Origin: Olavius algarvensis associated proteobacterium Delta 3
Lineage (GTDB): Bacteria > Desulfobacterota > Desulfobacteria > Desulfobacterales > CAFBRK01
DNA: 59,820 bases
Assembly: GCA_903231505.1 (NCBI GenBank)
Contig: CAFBRK010000059.1
Span: 1 to 59,820, forward strand
Direction: 5' to 3'
A program made the translations under genes and the position numbers. How positions within the stretch are numbered: the stretch's first letter is position 1; each line of letters opens with the position of its first letter. The notes under the pieces were generated by a model. It was not told the DNA's origin. It did not search any database and saw only the letters and a program-made list of their open reading frames with translations. Below are positions 7,973-17,801 of this stretch, in pieces.

Positions 7973-10867
7973 ATGATTGGAAATGTATCGATGACATCAC
8001 GGCAATCTGATTATTTCCCCCTTGTAGTGGGCGCACCGAGAACCGGCTTTACCCTGTTGATCACCATCGCCCGAAATTTATATGCGTTTGCCGGAGAGGA
8101 AACATCGAACCGGTTACGGATAATGCGGTATTTTGCCGATCGCCTTGGATCCTACGTCGCCGATGAAATTATCTCCACATTCGCGAAAAACGGCATCGAC
8201 CGAGATCTGGTCTTCAGCCCCATGTTTCATCCGCTGATCGGGGGCCCCAAATGGATTCTGGAGGATGATCCCCGCTATGCGTGCATTCGTAAATATATCG
8301 GCGTTCGGGGTATGGGGGATTTCACGCTCATCGTCCGGCTGCCGCGAAAATTTATGGAACTGGACACCGTGGTGCATTCCCACCCCCATCCCAGTATGTG
8401 GCTGGAATTCCCGGAATTTCAGCAGCACACCCGATTTGCTTCGGTCCGAAATCCCTGCGGCGCGCTGAACTCGGCCGTTTTTTCCATCAACGCCATCACC
8501 AGCGAGTACATTCAACGGTTCCTTCCTCCTGAAAAAGACAACGATTTGCTGCGACAACATGTTGCCAAGTTCAAATTGACGAATCTCGAATTTTTCCAGG
8601 GCTTGGCAAATTACTACGTCGCCTACATGCAGAATTTCAACCAGTGCCGCCAACACTTCATTGTCATGCGCTGGGAGGACCTGATCCGGAATCCGGTGGA
8701 CACCATTCTGAATCTGGGTCGCAGTGCCGGCATACCCATCGCGAAAGCCCAAGCCGAAGCAATGTGGCGAGACATGCGGTATCGGAACCTGACCGGTCCC
8801 CATCGGCATAACTATCGACAGGGGAAAGGCATCGTCGGTGATTGGAAAAACAGCTTGGTCAATGCCCATATCGACATTATTAAAAATAGCGGTCTCGACG
8901 CGTTGATGCGGCCCTACGGATATCCACCCATCGAATATCTCGATGAAGACACATACACGCCGTACCAGCAGGAAATGGATACCTACATCCGGGAGGGGAA
9001 AGTGTTCGATGACTACCCGGACCGGGATTTGTTCATTTTCGATTTTCAGAAGAGCAATATCCAATGGGACGGTCTTCTCGATTTCAGGGCGTATCCGTGG
9101 AATCGCTGGACGCGCATCGAGCGCTCGTGCATGACAGACGACGATGTCCCTCTCCGGGTCTGTGAAGCAGCCGACAAGGCGGTTCAAAGAATCGTCGGTC
9201 TTCTCTCCGACATTGCCGACGAAGATTGGACGAATCCCGGAAAGATTCCCCATCGGCTGGCGCTTATGGAACTCCGACACGAGAATGTGGTCCGGTCCAT
9301 GGGCAACGTCAAATTGCGCACGGTATTTGCGGACGCACGGCAATTGGAGGTTCGCTCCGAACCTGCCGGAGGCAGCGCCCCCTCTTCTGCGTGGGCACGA
9401 CCGTTTGAGGACATGTCTCTTTTTCTCGATTTTGTCGCCGGTACCACCGAAAGCACAAAAGAGGCGCTCCTCGGATATATCAAAAGAGGAGCTAAAAAAA
9501 TTCTCCTCCGTCCGTTCAATGACAAATCGGTAAATCTGATCGAAGCGTTGAAACGCTCGAATACGCCCGATGATGTGACGTTTTTCGCATTGGGGGATGA
9601 GTGCCGGGTGCCCCTCCATTCAGACGTGCGACAGATCCCATCCCGTGGGGAAATGGATTTGACTGTCATATGCAGCGATGGGGCTGGAAACGTTTCCGAA
9701 CTGTTGCACGATTGCATCGATTTGCACACCGGGGTTGTTGTGGCTCCTGTCACCGGAAGATTTTGGAAAAAGAATGTGCTGTTTCTAATTTCACCCCAAA
9801 AATCCGGCACCCATCTTCTTTTTGAACTGGCTCGCGCGCTGGGATATATTGACGGATTGGTATTGTCGGATCCTCCCCAAAACGGGCATTGGTATTTTCT
9901 TGAATTTTCCAATGCCCACACGCCGGCGCGGGATTTTTTCATCGATTCTGTCCGCCGGGCGACTTTCGGGAATCGCCGCCATCCGTTTCGGACCTCGCCG
10001 GCCCTGTTCAATTACCGCCATCCTCTCGACATGCTCGTTTCTGAAGCGTTTTACTATTCACAAGACGGGAAAACAAGCTTCGGTGGTTATTTGAACGATC
10101 TCGACTTCGCCAGTCGCCTGTTGCGCCTGATTGACGATCCCTGGCTTCTGGGAACCATTCGCGATCGGATCGGCCAGTTTATCGCCTGGCTTGATTTTCC
10201 CAACGTCATCCCGGTTTCCTTCGAGGAAATGGTGGGAAGCAAAGGAGGCGGCGAAGATGTGCTCTTGGAGCGGCTCGTATGGTCCCTCCAATTAAAGCTA
10301 CATGTTCCCGGGGCCCCCGGAGATATTGCCGAACGGATTTACAACGAATCGTCACCCACGTTTCGTAAAGGACAGATCGGGGCATATCGGCAGCAGTTCA
10401 CCCCGGAGGCGATGTCGAAATTCAGGAAACTACCACAGGACTTCATGGACATTCTCGGTTACACCATCGATGTCGATGGAAAGGATGGTGTGTTCTCAAA
10501 TAGAATCGAAGAATTTCGGAATCGAAAAGTGAAACTGGGAAAAGAGCACTACGGATCATTGCCGATCGTTGTGGAATACGATTATCTGGGCCACGATATT
10601 GTCGTGTACCACCGCCGATACTACGGAAGGCCAATACCAACAACGGTCGATTTTGAACGGGATTCTCTAGCGGGACTTCCCCAGGCGGAAAGCCTGACCG
10701 AATTAAAGCGGATCATCACCCGGCAAACGGCCCGGGAAGGAACCATCGGCGCTTTCTTACATGATATCAATCTTCCGGAGAAGCTTCGGCATCCGAAGAG
10801 AACCACGAGACGATTCGTGCAACACCTTCGCGGCAGATTGGATCGGTCAAGAGGCAACAAAGGATGA
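7973..10867 (+). CDS. Tandem double-sulfotransferase protein
   Basis: A large 964-residue protein with two sulfotransferase-like units. The first has a PAPS 5'-phosphosulfate loop at 21-29 (APRTGFTLL) and a 3'-phosphate motif RNPCGALNSAVFS. The second has the canonical loop PQKSGTHLL at 608-616, YRHPLDMLVSEAFYYS, and the acidic SFEEMVGSKGGG. Residues about 340-600 form a linker of unclear function. Single-domain sulfotransferases are about 300 residues, so this is a fusion, and the first loop deviates from PKSGT and may be altered or inactive. Position after the exporter genes suggests sulfation of the glycan. Its stop overlaps the next start (ATGA at 10864). Confidence 0.8.
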   Translation: MIGNVSMTSRQSDYFPLVVGAPRTGFTLLITIARNLYAFAGEETSNRLRIMRYFADRLGSYVADEIISTFAKNGIDRDLVFSPMFHPLIGGPKWILEDDPRYACIRKYIGVRGMGDFTLIVRLPRKFMELDTVVHSHPHPSMWLEFPEFQQHTRFASVRNPCGALNSAVFSINAITSEYIQRFLPPEKDNDLLRQHVAKFKLTNLEFFQGLANYYVAYMQNFNQCRQHFIVMRWEDLIRNPVDTILNLGRSAGIPIAKAQAEAMWRDMRYRNLTGPHRHNYRQGKGIVGDWKNSLVNAHIDIIKNSGLDALMRPYGYPPIEYLDEDTYTPYQQEMDTYIREGKVFDDYPDRDLFIFDFQKSNIQWDGLLDFRAYPWNRWTRIERSCMTDDDVPLRVCEAADKAVQRIVGLLSDIADEDWTNPGKIPHRLALMELRHENVVRSMGNVKLRTVFADARQLEVRSEPAGGSAPSSAWARPFEDMSLFLDFVAGTTESTKEALLGYIKRGAKKILLRPFNDKSVNLIEALKRSNTPDDVTFFALGDECRVPLHSDVRQIPSRGEMDLTVICSDGAGNVSELLHDCIDLHTGVVVAPVTGRFWKKNVLFLISPQKSGTHLLFELARALGYIDGLVLSDPPQNGHWYFLEFSNAHTPARDFFIDSVRRATFGNRRHPFRTSPALFNYRHPLDMLVSEAFYYSQDGKTSFGGYLNDLDFASRLLRLIDDPWLLGTIRDRIGQFIAWLDFPNVIPVSFEEMVGSKGGGEDVLLERLVWSLQLKLHVPGAPGDIAERIYNESSPTFRKGQIGAYRQQFTPEAMSKFRKLPQDFMDILGYTIDVDGKDGVFSNRIEEFRNRKVKLGKEHYGSLPIVVEYDYLGHDIVVYHRRYYGRPIPTTVDFERDSLAGLPQAESLTELKRIITRQTAREGTIGAFLHDINLPEKLRHPKRTTRRFVQHLRGRLDRSRGNKG

Positions 10868-13341
10868 CACCCCCTAAAGACTCCAGGTTATGGGCCGAAA
10901 AAACGACAGCGGCGGCATCACAGGACAACCGATTATCAGGGCTGCAAAACCGGTCCGACATGAAGGGAGGCCCCCCCATATCGACCGCCTCCCCAAGGGG
11001 CGTATCCATGGATAACCGGCGAATACCGACGTTTTCATTTGTCCTTCCAACCCGTGGCAGACCGGATCGCCTCTGTCGATTGCTTGACAGTTTCAAGGAG
11101 ATGACCCGGTGTATTGAACAGATAGAAGTCGTCCTCGTAGTCGACGAAGACGACTCGAAGATGCGTGGGTTCCACTATGACGGCGTCCCTATCAAGACAG
11201 TGACGGTCACTCCGGGCTTGCATATGGGCGCGCTGAACATGGCTGCCTATGAAGCATCGACCGGCAGATATATCATGATTTTAAACGACGATGTGGTGAT
11301 TCGCACCCCCGGATGGGATGAAAAAATACTCTCTGTTTTTCAGTCATACGCTGACGATATCGTCCTGGTTCATGTGAACGATCTCATTTTCAAAGAAAAA
11401 CTCTGCACGTTTCCGTTTGTCTCGAGAACCTATTGTGACATTACCGGAGAACTGTGTCCAAAGGGATACTACCGGCACCGCATTGACGATCACATATACA
11501 ATATTTTCAACCTTCTCGGGGTAATGGGGAAAAAGCGAATCGTCTACCTGCCCGATGTCGTTTTTGAACACGAGCATTATGTGGTTTCGGTAACGGGCAA
11601 GCGGATATATCGACTGGACAATCAGATCGTGGAAGACGATGCCGTTCTGTTCGACGAACTCTTAGCACAGCGAAAGCAGACGGCGGCAAAGCTCATGGAA
11701 TATATCGATCGGTTTGCCCGCAAGGGTCGCACAGACCGATTACGACAAAAAATGGATGCCGTGGAAGATTCCTTCTCCATCCGGACAACCGAGCACATCC
11801 ATATTCAACCGGAGACGCTTACGTTGTCCAGCGCCAACACCCGTGTCACGGTAGCCGTCGTCAGTGCAGACAGCCGTTCCGAGGTGGCCCGAACCTGCTT
11901 GAACCGAATCAAGCAACATACCGATAACTATGAATTGATCCTGCTGGACAACAACTTCGGCCCGGGATTTAATCATTCGCGGGAAATGAATCGTGTCCTG
12001 GAGATCGTCCAAACGGATTTTCTGGTTCTCATGGATGATGACGTTTTCGTGGGCGCCGGGTGGCTGGATGGGCTCTTCCGATGTATGGCGCCCGATGTCG
12101 GGGTGGTAACCCCGCTTCACAAAGATGGAGCAGGTCGTTTCTCCTACGGTGGCATCGTCTTCCGACCGGATCAATCCGGTCATCATGGCCACATTTTTTC
12201 ACGCCCGGAGGAGGTCCGCAGCACCATGACCCTGTGCAGCGCCTGTCTTCTCATCGATGTCAACAAATGTGGTCATATCCGGTTCAATGAAGTCTATCAC
12301 AAGTACTTTCTCGATATTGACTATGGCCTTCGCATCTGGGAAGCAGGCTATCGTGTCGTATGTGCGCCGGAAACGGTGGTCACCCATCTTGCCGGAGGCA
12401 CCCTTTCCCAGGAGAGTCTGTCCTCCTCCCTCTTATTTGAAAAACAACGGAAGTATTTCGAGTCCGAATGGCACGACACCGGTCGATTCGAGTCACTTGA
12501 GGAACAGGTTTTCTCCAGGGTTTCTGAGTTTGAAGACCTTTTTCAGTTCACAGAAGATGTGAACACGCTGTTGCACCGCAAGTCTTCGGAATCCCTTTCC
12601 GATTTCAGGCGGCGAGCAACTGAGATCTACCCTAAATTAGCCCCCTATCCCGCGCTGGAAAAGTACCTGTTCGACCATGCGGAAAAAGAACTCGCCGGGG
12701 AATTTCCAAGTGCGGAACACCGAAAGAAAGGACATTTGGTGTTCCTATTCGGCCTCAAAGGGCACCCGGTACTGATGAAGGCCGATTTCATGGGTTTCCA
12801 TGTCATTTTTTGCGCGAACCGATATTACGCGATCCCCGCGACGGAGCCGGTTTTCGATGTTGCACGAATCCACAAAAATGGCGATCGCCCCCGGCTCTCC
12901 GCCCTATCCTATGAGGAAATTTTACATGCCGTGACATCCAGCCCGACCACCGGCGGCGATCTTAACGCTTCCCGGAGGTGGCATTCTCGCGGGCGGTCCA
13001 TCCTGCTTTCCGCCTATTACGAAATGCGCACGTTTTTCGGGATCGGGTTATATGTTTCGAAGAAAGCCCACAGGCTCATCGCCAAGGACATGACCCGTTC
13101 CGGCTTCAGCAGGCGCACCTATCGTTTCATGAAACGCCTCATTAAAAGAAATCCGTTTAAGCGAAAAGTCACCGTCAACCATCTTTCGACACCCACGGGC
13201 GGTGTCCCACAGAGCGCGCCATCGTTTTCCAACCCCCTGACGGTGGATCGATTGCGGCGCAAGTACAGTCATTACAGAATTATGCTGAATACGGAAAACC
13301 GGTATTGGGTGATTCGACATAAACCGACAGCCGTTCCCTGA
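10864..13341 (+). CDS. Bifunctional glycosyltransferase with two GT2 domains
   Basis: An 825-residue cytoplasmic protein. Domain one (about 56-230) begins FSFVLPTRGRPDRL and has a GT-A acidic motif in MILNDDVVIRTPGWD. Domain two (from about 326) begins RVTVAVVSADSR, has LMDDDVFVGAGWLDG near residue 390 and a WEAGYR/VVTHLAGG end. The last 300 residues match no domain I recognise. Two GT2 domains in one chain usually add alternating or consecutive sugars. The first domain resembles the whole product of 16828-17733. The gene overlaps the sulfotransferase gene by four bases. The first 50 residues are low in conserved features and contain a run of seven C, so ATG 11008 is a possible later start. 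Confidence 0.82.
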   Translation: MTPPKDSRLWAEKTTAAASQDNRLSGLQNRSDMKGGPPISTASPRGVSMDNRRIPTFSFVLPTRGRPDRLCRLLDSFKEMTRCIEQIEVVLVVDEDDSKMRGFHYDGVPIKTVTVTPGLHMGALNMAAYEASTGRYIMILNDDVVIRTPGWDEKILSVFQSYADDIVLVHVNDLIFKEKLCTFPFVSRTYCDITGELCPKGYYRHRIDDHIYNIFNLLGVMGKKRIVYLPDVVFEHEHYVVSVTGKRIYRLDNQIVEDDAVLFDELLAQRKQTAAKLMEYIDRFARKGRTDRLRQKMDAVEDSFSIRTTEHIHIQPETLTLSSANTRVTVAVVSADSRSEVARTCLNRIKQHTDNYELILLDNNFGPGFNHSREMNRVLEIVQTDFLVLMDDDVFVGAGWLDGLFRCMAPDVGVVTPLHKDGAGRFSYGGIVFRPDQSGHHGHIFSRPEEVRSTMTLCSACLLIDVNKCGHIRFNEVYHKYFLDIDYGLRIWEAGYRVVCAPETVVTHLAGGTLSQESLSSSLLFEKQRKYFESEWHDTGRFESLEEQVFSRVSEFEDLFQFTEDVNTLLHRKSSESLSDFRRRATEIYPKLAPYPALEKYLFDHAEKELAGEFPSAEHRKKGHLVFLFGLKGHPVLMKADFMGFHVIFCANRYYAIPATEPVFDVARIHKNGDRPRLSALSYEEILHAVTSSPTTGGDLNASRRWHSRGRSILLSAYYEMRTFFGIGLYVSKKAHRLIAKDMTRSGFSRRTYRFMKRLIKRNPFKRKVTVNHLSTPTGGVPQSAPSFSNPLTVDRLRRKYSHYRIMLNTENRYWVIRHKPTAVP

Positions 13342-13452
13342 GCCATAATAACACGTGCTTTCGAGACGGTATCGAGATCTGTCCGGGAAGGCTTTTCCCA
13401 AGCCATGAGGTTCATTTCCCGTCATGCGTTGAACGATTAACGGAGGTTGGTA

Positions 13453-14292
13453 ATGGAAAAATTAGACACAGCCGGACTGACAAAAAAAGCGTTACAGATA
13501 CGCCAGGATGTTCTGAACATGTGCTGCGGGGCCGGAACAGGCCACGTCACGTCTTCGTTTTCGAGCATCGAAATTTTGGTCGCCCTCTATTATGGGGGCA
13601 TATTGCGCTACGATGTCGCGAATCCCGGTTGGCCGGATCGGGATCGGTTCATCATGAGCAAAGGGCAGGCCAGTGTGCTCCTGTATCCGATTCTGGCCGA
13701 CCTGGGCTACTTTCCCAAAGAGGATACGGAGCGGTTTTGCCAGGCGGATGGAAAATTCGGTGTGCACCTGCAACATGATGTGCCCGGGGCAGAGATTACT
13801 TCCGGGTCTCTGGGCATGGGCTTCGGATTGGCTACCGGTATGGCGCTGGCGGCACAGAAAGACCGAAAGCTTCATTTGGTCTTTTCTCTTCTCGGGGACG
13901 GAGAGTGCTACGAAGGATCCATCTGGGAAGCGGCCATGTTTGCCGGACACAACCGCCTCAACAATCTTGTGGCGGTCATTGACCGGAATTACCTCTGCGT
14001 GACCAATTTCACGGAAAATATGCTCTCCCTGGAACCTTTCGAAGACAAATGGCGGTCCTTCGGTTGGAATGTCAAGGCCATCAACGGTCATTCCTTCGAT
14101 GAAATCTTCGGTGCCCTGGAAGGTGTTCGATCCCGTAAAAGTTCTCGGCCGCTGGCGATCATCGCCGACACGGTAAAGGGAAAGGGGATTTCGTTCATGT
14201 GCTACAATCCTCTCTGGCACGGCATTCCACCCAGCGGAGATGAGGCTGTTTGTGCCTGCAGCGAGCTCCAAGCCAAGGAGGTGACCTCATGA
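13453..14292 (+). CDS. Transketolase, N-terminal (TPP-binding) subunit
   Basis: 280 residues covering the thiamine-diphosphate domain of transketolase: GAGTGHVTSSFSSIE, SLGMGFGLATGMALA and the metal/TPP motif GDGECYEGSIWEA. Transketolase moves two-carbon units between sugar phosphates and makes sedoheptulose 7-phosphate. Half-length genes paired as N and C subunits are common. GGAGG at 13442-13446 fixes ATG 13453; an upstream in-frame TTG is rejected. Located in a locus with HddA/HddC-like enzymes, it could feed heptose synthesis, or transfer a two-carbon unit to build a branched sugar. Confidence 0.9.
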   Translation: MEKLDTAGLTKKALQIRQDVLNMCCGAGTGHVTSSFSSIEILVALYYGGILRYDVANPGWPDRDRFIMSKGQASVLLYPILADLGYFPKEDTERFCQADGKFGVHLQHDVPGAEITSGSLGMGFGLATGMALAAQKDRKLHLVFSLLGDGECYEGSIWEAAMFAGHNRLNNLVAVIDRNYLCVTNFTENMLSLEPFEDKWRSFGWNVKAINGHSFDEIFGALEGVRSRKSSRPLAIIADTVKGKGISFMCYNPLWHGIPPSGDEAVCACSELQAKEVTS

Positions 14293-15221
14293 ACAATATC
14301 TCTCAACGAGACGCATTTTGGGGACGGGTTTTTGAACTGGCCAAAGAAAACAAGGATGTTTTGCTGGTTATCGCAGATATGGGGGCACCGGCGCTCGACA
14401 CGTTTCGGGTCGAATTGAATGCACAATATATCGACGTCGGCATCGCTGAGCAGCAGGCCCTTGCCGTAGCCGCGGGCCTGGCGATGGAAGGGAAAAAAGT
14501 ATTTGCCTACGCCATCGCCCCGTTTATCAGTCTGCGCTGTTACGAGCATATCCGGGTGAACCTGGCCTCGATGAACGTGCCGGTCACCCTGGTCGGGGTG
14601 GGCGCCGGGACCAGCTATGATGATTCCGGCCCGACCCATCATGCCGTCGATGATGTGTCCGCCCTGCGAATCCTTCCGAACCTGCGGATTCATAATATCA
14701 CCGATTCGGTAATGGCAAGAGCATTTGCCGATATCTGTTGTGACATCGAATATCCCAATTACCTCCGGATGGATCGCAAGTGGCTGCCGGATATCTACGA
14801 GGACGGGTTCGATTTTTCTGCCGGAATGTCAACACTGCTTCCCGGAAAGGATGCCATGATCGTTGCGACGGGAAATATGGTGCACCGGGCTATGGAAGTG
14901 GCCGAAACCTTGCGGGGAAACGGTGCCGATATCGGTGTGGCCGACGTATTTACCTTTCCGATCCCCCAGGAGGCCCTTCTGGAGGCGATTCAGGATGCTG
15001 GACGGATCATCACCCTGGAAGAACACAATCTGGCCGGGGGGCTTGGCTCGGCCGTCTGCGAAATTATGGCAGATCATGGGATGCTAAAGCCCGTGAAACG
15101 TGTTGGCATGGATTTCAGCCGTAAGTATTGCTACCGGTATGGCGGTCGTGAACACATACAATCCCTGTATGGGTTGGATAAAGAAAGCCTGCTTCGGACG
15201 GCTGAGGAGCTTCTCAACTGA
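14289..15221 (+). CDS. Transketolase, C-terminal (pyrimidine-binding) subunit
   Basis: 311 residues carrying the pyrimidine-binding and C-terminal domains. The catalytic Glu lies in the region DVGIAEQQALAVAAGLA, followed by GVGAGTSYDDSGPTHHAVDD, which is the phosphate/His site of transketolase and DXS families, and EEHNLAGGLGSAVCE near the end. ATG 14289 overlaps the stop of the N-terminal subunit (ATGA) and has a strong AAGGAGGTGA upstream, so the two are translationally coupled and form one enzyme. Only a short gap follows before the radical SAM gene. Confidence 0.9.
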   Translation: MNNISQRDAFWGRVFELAKENKDVLLVIADMGAPALDTFRVELNAQYIDVGIAEQQALAVAAGLAMEGKKVFAYAIAPFISLRCYEHIRVNLASMNVPVTLVGVGAGTSYDDSGPTHHAVDDVSALRILPNLRIHNITDSVMARAFADICCDIEYPNYLRMDRKWLPDIYEDGFDFSAGMSTLLPGKDAMIVATGNMVHRAMEVAETLRGNGADIGVADVFTFPIPQEALLEAIQDAGRIITLEEHNLAGGLGSAVCEIMADHGMLKPVKRVGMDFSRKYCYRYGGREHIQSLYGLDKESLLRTAEELLN

Positions 15222-15319
15222 CGACGCTCGATTGACATTAAGGGTGCTTGTGAACAGTCTGTTCCGTGTCATCGAGATCGGAGCATATTTCTGACAACGA
15301 CCATAAAGGCAGGACGTCG

Positions 15320-16831
15320 ATGGAAACAAAAAAAATCGATGTACTCCTGGTGAATCCGGGAGCCCGTAAAAAAGTATACCAACAGTTGGGTGCCCACATT
15401 GCCGCTATCGAACCGCCAATCTGGGCCGGCCTGCTGGCCAGTTTCATCCGCCGGAAGGGGTATGTCGTCGATATCCTGGACGCCAACGCGGAAGAACTCG
15501 ATGCCCGGGAAACCGCCCAGCGGGTTTCGGAAATCGACCCCCTTCTTACCGCAATTGTAGTCTACGGGCAGAATCCCTCGGCCTCCACGATGGTCATGCC
15601 GGCGGCAGGAGCCATCTGCACCGAAATCAAGCAGCTCGATCCCGCACAAAAGTTGCTCCTTCTCGGTGGCCACGTGGCCGCACTTCCGGAAAAGACATTG
15701 GAAGAAGAATCGGCGGATTTTGTATGCGACGGCGAGGGGCCCTATACACTTCTTGGTCTCATTCAGGCACTCAGGTCAATGGGGGAAGACTTCAGCAGGA
15801 TCAAAGGACTCGTCTACCGGCAGGCGGGGCGGGTTGTTCATAATGAACCGGCGCCTTTGGTGACCGATCTGGAGAGCCTCATGCCAGGGCTGGCCTGGGA
15901 TCTACTGCCCATGGATCGGTACCGTGCCCATAACTGGCACTGCTTCGAACACCTCGATGAGCGTGAGCCCTATGCAACGTTATACACGAGCCTGGGCTGT
16001 CCCTTCGGTTGCCATTTCTGCTGTATTCAGGCTCCCTTCAAGACCGGAGAGCAGGCACTGGGGTATAAAACTAAAGTCAACAGCTACCGGCGTTGGCATC
16101 CGGATTCGGTCATCGATCAAATTGACACACTTGTCACCGATTACGGTGTAAAAAACATTAAATTCGCCGATGAATTATTTGTATTGAATAAAAAGCATGT
16201 TATGGGCATCTGCGATCACATCATTCAACGCGGATACGATCTCAATATCTGGGCCTACGCGAGGGTTGATTCGTGGACGGAGGAAATGCTGACCCGAATG
16301 AAAGCTGCTGGCATCAACTGGTTGTGTCTCGGCATCGAGTCGGGCAGCAGCCGGGTCCGCAATGACGTCCGGAAGGGGTATCGGAGCGAAGATCTACTCC
16401 GCGCGGTGAAAGCCATACGCGAAGCCGGCATTTACATCATCGCCAACTACCTATTCGGCCTTCCGGAAGAAAATTTAGGAAGCATGCGAGAGACGCTGTC
16501 TCTGGCCATGGAGCTCAATTGCGAGTTCGCCAATTTCTACTGCGCGATGGCATATCCAGGTTCCAATTTGTACAGGCGCGCCCTGGCGGAAAATCTGCCG
16601 CTCCCCGAAAACTGGACCGGCTACTCACAGCATGCCTACGATACGTTACCGCTGCCGACCAATTATCTGTCCGGCCCGGAAGTGTTGGAATTCCGGGATT
16701 CCGCCTTCCATACCTACTTTTCCAATCCAGGGTATCTCCAAATGATCCGGCAAACGTTCGGAGAACAGGTGGTCGACCACATCAAGGAAATCAGCGACCA
16801 GAAACTCGACCGGAAATACACCGAACGATGA
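15320..16831 (+). CDS. Cobalamin-binding radical SAM enzyme
   Basis: About 503 residues. The N-terminal third (KIDVLLVNPGARKK, LLLGGHVAALPEKTL, DFVCDGEGPYTLLGL) has the pattern of B12-binding domains. The radical SAM cluster motif is CPFGCHFC (CxxxCxxC), followed by a TIM-barrel with LGIESGSSRVRNDV. Class members do radical methylations, cyclisations or rearrangements on unreactive carbons. No substrate family is evident. In this locus a sugar or lipid-linked glycan modification is the simplest guess. AGGA precedes ATG 15320 at the right distance. Its stop overlaps the next gene by four bases. Confidence 0.85.
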   Translation: METKKIDVLLVNPGARKKVYQQLGAHIAAIEPPIWAGLLASFIRRKGYVVDILDANAEELDARETAQRVSEIDPLLTAIVVYGQNPSASTMVMPAAGAICTEIKQLDPAQKLLLLGGHVAALPEKTLEEESADFVCDGEGPYTLLGLIQALRSMGEDFSRIKGLVYRQAGRVVHNEPAPLVTDLESLMPGLAWDLLPMDRYRAHNWHCFEHLDEREPYATLYTSLGCPFGCHFCCIQAPFKTGEQALGYKTKVNSYRRWHPDSVIDQIDTLVTDYGVKNIKFADELFVLNKKHVMGICDHIIQRGYDLNIWAYARVDSWTEEMLTRMKAAGINWLCLGIESGSSRVRNDVRKGYRSEDLLRAVKAIREAGIYIIANYLFGLPEENLGSMRETLSLAMELNCEFANFYCAMAYPGSNLYRRALAENLPLPENWTGYSQHAYDTLPLPTNYLSGPEVLEFRDSAFHTYFSNPGYLQMIRQTFGEQVVDHIKEISDQKLDRKYTER

Positions 16832-17733
16832 AGAAAAAAATATCATTGCTGCTTCCAACGCGGGACCGCCCGGATTTGTTACGGAGGCTCTTTCACAGCC
16901 TTGCTGTAAACACCGAGGATCCGAGAAATGTAGAAATTCTACTCCGGGTGGATGAGGATGATCAAAGGAGTCTCGGCATCCGTGCCGGGAATATCGACAT
17001 CGTTGAAATCGTCGGTCCGCGAGACACCATGGGGGCGTACAACACCGATTGCATGCGCCGTGCCTCCGGGGATATCATGATCCTCATGAACGACGACCTG
17101 GTCGTCCGCACCCCGTTATGGGACAACCGGATACGAAGCTTCACTCGGACCGTTCCGGACGGCATCTTTCTGGCCTATCCCGAGGACATGGAATCCCACG
17201 GCAGGATGTGTACATTTCCCATACTCTCCCGCCGCACCTGCGAGCTCCTGGCGGATCCGTATCCCATGGGCTATGACGCCCTCAATATCGATCAGCACAT
17301 TTACGATGTGTTTCTGAGGCTCCGGCATATGGGCCACAACCGGATGTTTTTTCTCGACAAGGTCATCTTCGAACATGCCCATTTTGTGAATGGAATTCCG
17401 AGAGCAGATGCCAGTTACGGACACAAAAACCGGTATCTCGATTCCATGGTGTTCATTGCCCTTCGGCACCAGCGGCAGGTATCGGCCATGCGCCTCCGTT
17501 CGGCCATCGAGAATACCCCCCTTCCGCCGCTGCCGGCGCCCCAGCCGCCGGCAACGCCGCCGTCCAACCTGTTGAGTGCACTTGTGAGATATTTCCAGGT
17601 GTTTATGCTGGACCACGGGCTGCCGCTGTCACGGCGCCTCCTCCTCTATGCCGGGTTTACGAAATATTTCGCCGCCATGAAAAGCGGCATGGGATTCCTG
17701 AGAGGCAAATTTTACACGATTTACGGCGGGTAA
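16828..17733 (+). CDS. GT2 family glycosyltransferase
   Basis: 301 residues starting ISLLLPTRDRPDLLRR, with the GT-A acidic region in ILMNDDLVVRTPLWDNRI. The whole protein parallels the first domain of the 825-residue enzyme at 10864 (both have VDEDD, then MGA and NDD-V-RTP-WD), so the two are paralogues, probably by duplication followed by fusion. It should add one sugar on the cytoplasmic face. ATG 16828 overlaps the radical SAM stop, which is preferred over a long upstream in-frame extension lacking any conserved residues. Confidence 0.85.
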   Translation: MKKKISLLLPTRDRPDLLRRLFHSLAVNTEDPRNVEILLRVDEDDQRSLGIRAGNIDIVEIVGPRDTMGAYNTDCMRRASGDIMILMNDDLVVRTPLWDNRIRSFTRTVPDGIFLAYPEDMESHGRMCTFPILSRRTCELLADPYPMGYDALNIDQHIYDVFLRLRHMGHNRMFFLDKVIFEHAHFVNGIPRADASYGHKNRYLDSMVFIALRHQRQVSAMRLRSAIENTPLPPLPAPQPPATPPSNLLSALVRYFQVFMLDHGLPLSRRLLLYAGFTKYFAAMKSGMGFLRGKFYTIYGG

Positions 17734-17801
17734 CATTATTGTCGATGATTTCTGCAACAGGATGCGGTGACTCGCCTCTCCGTTTCGCCCCTGGAGCGAC
17801 C

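Noticed and set aside
8114..9619. 501-residue open frame on the - strand
   Set aside because: It lies wholly antisense to the double-sulfotransferase gene, which has clear motifs. The antisense protein has none and no ribosome binding site.
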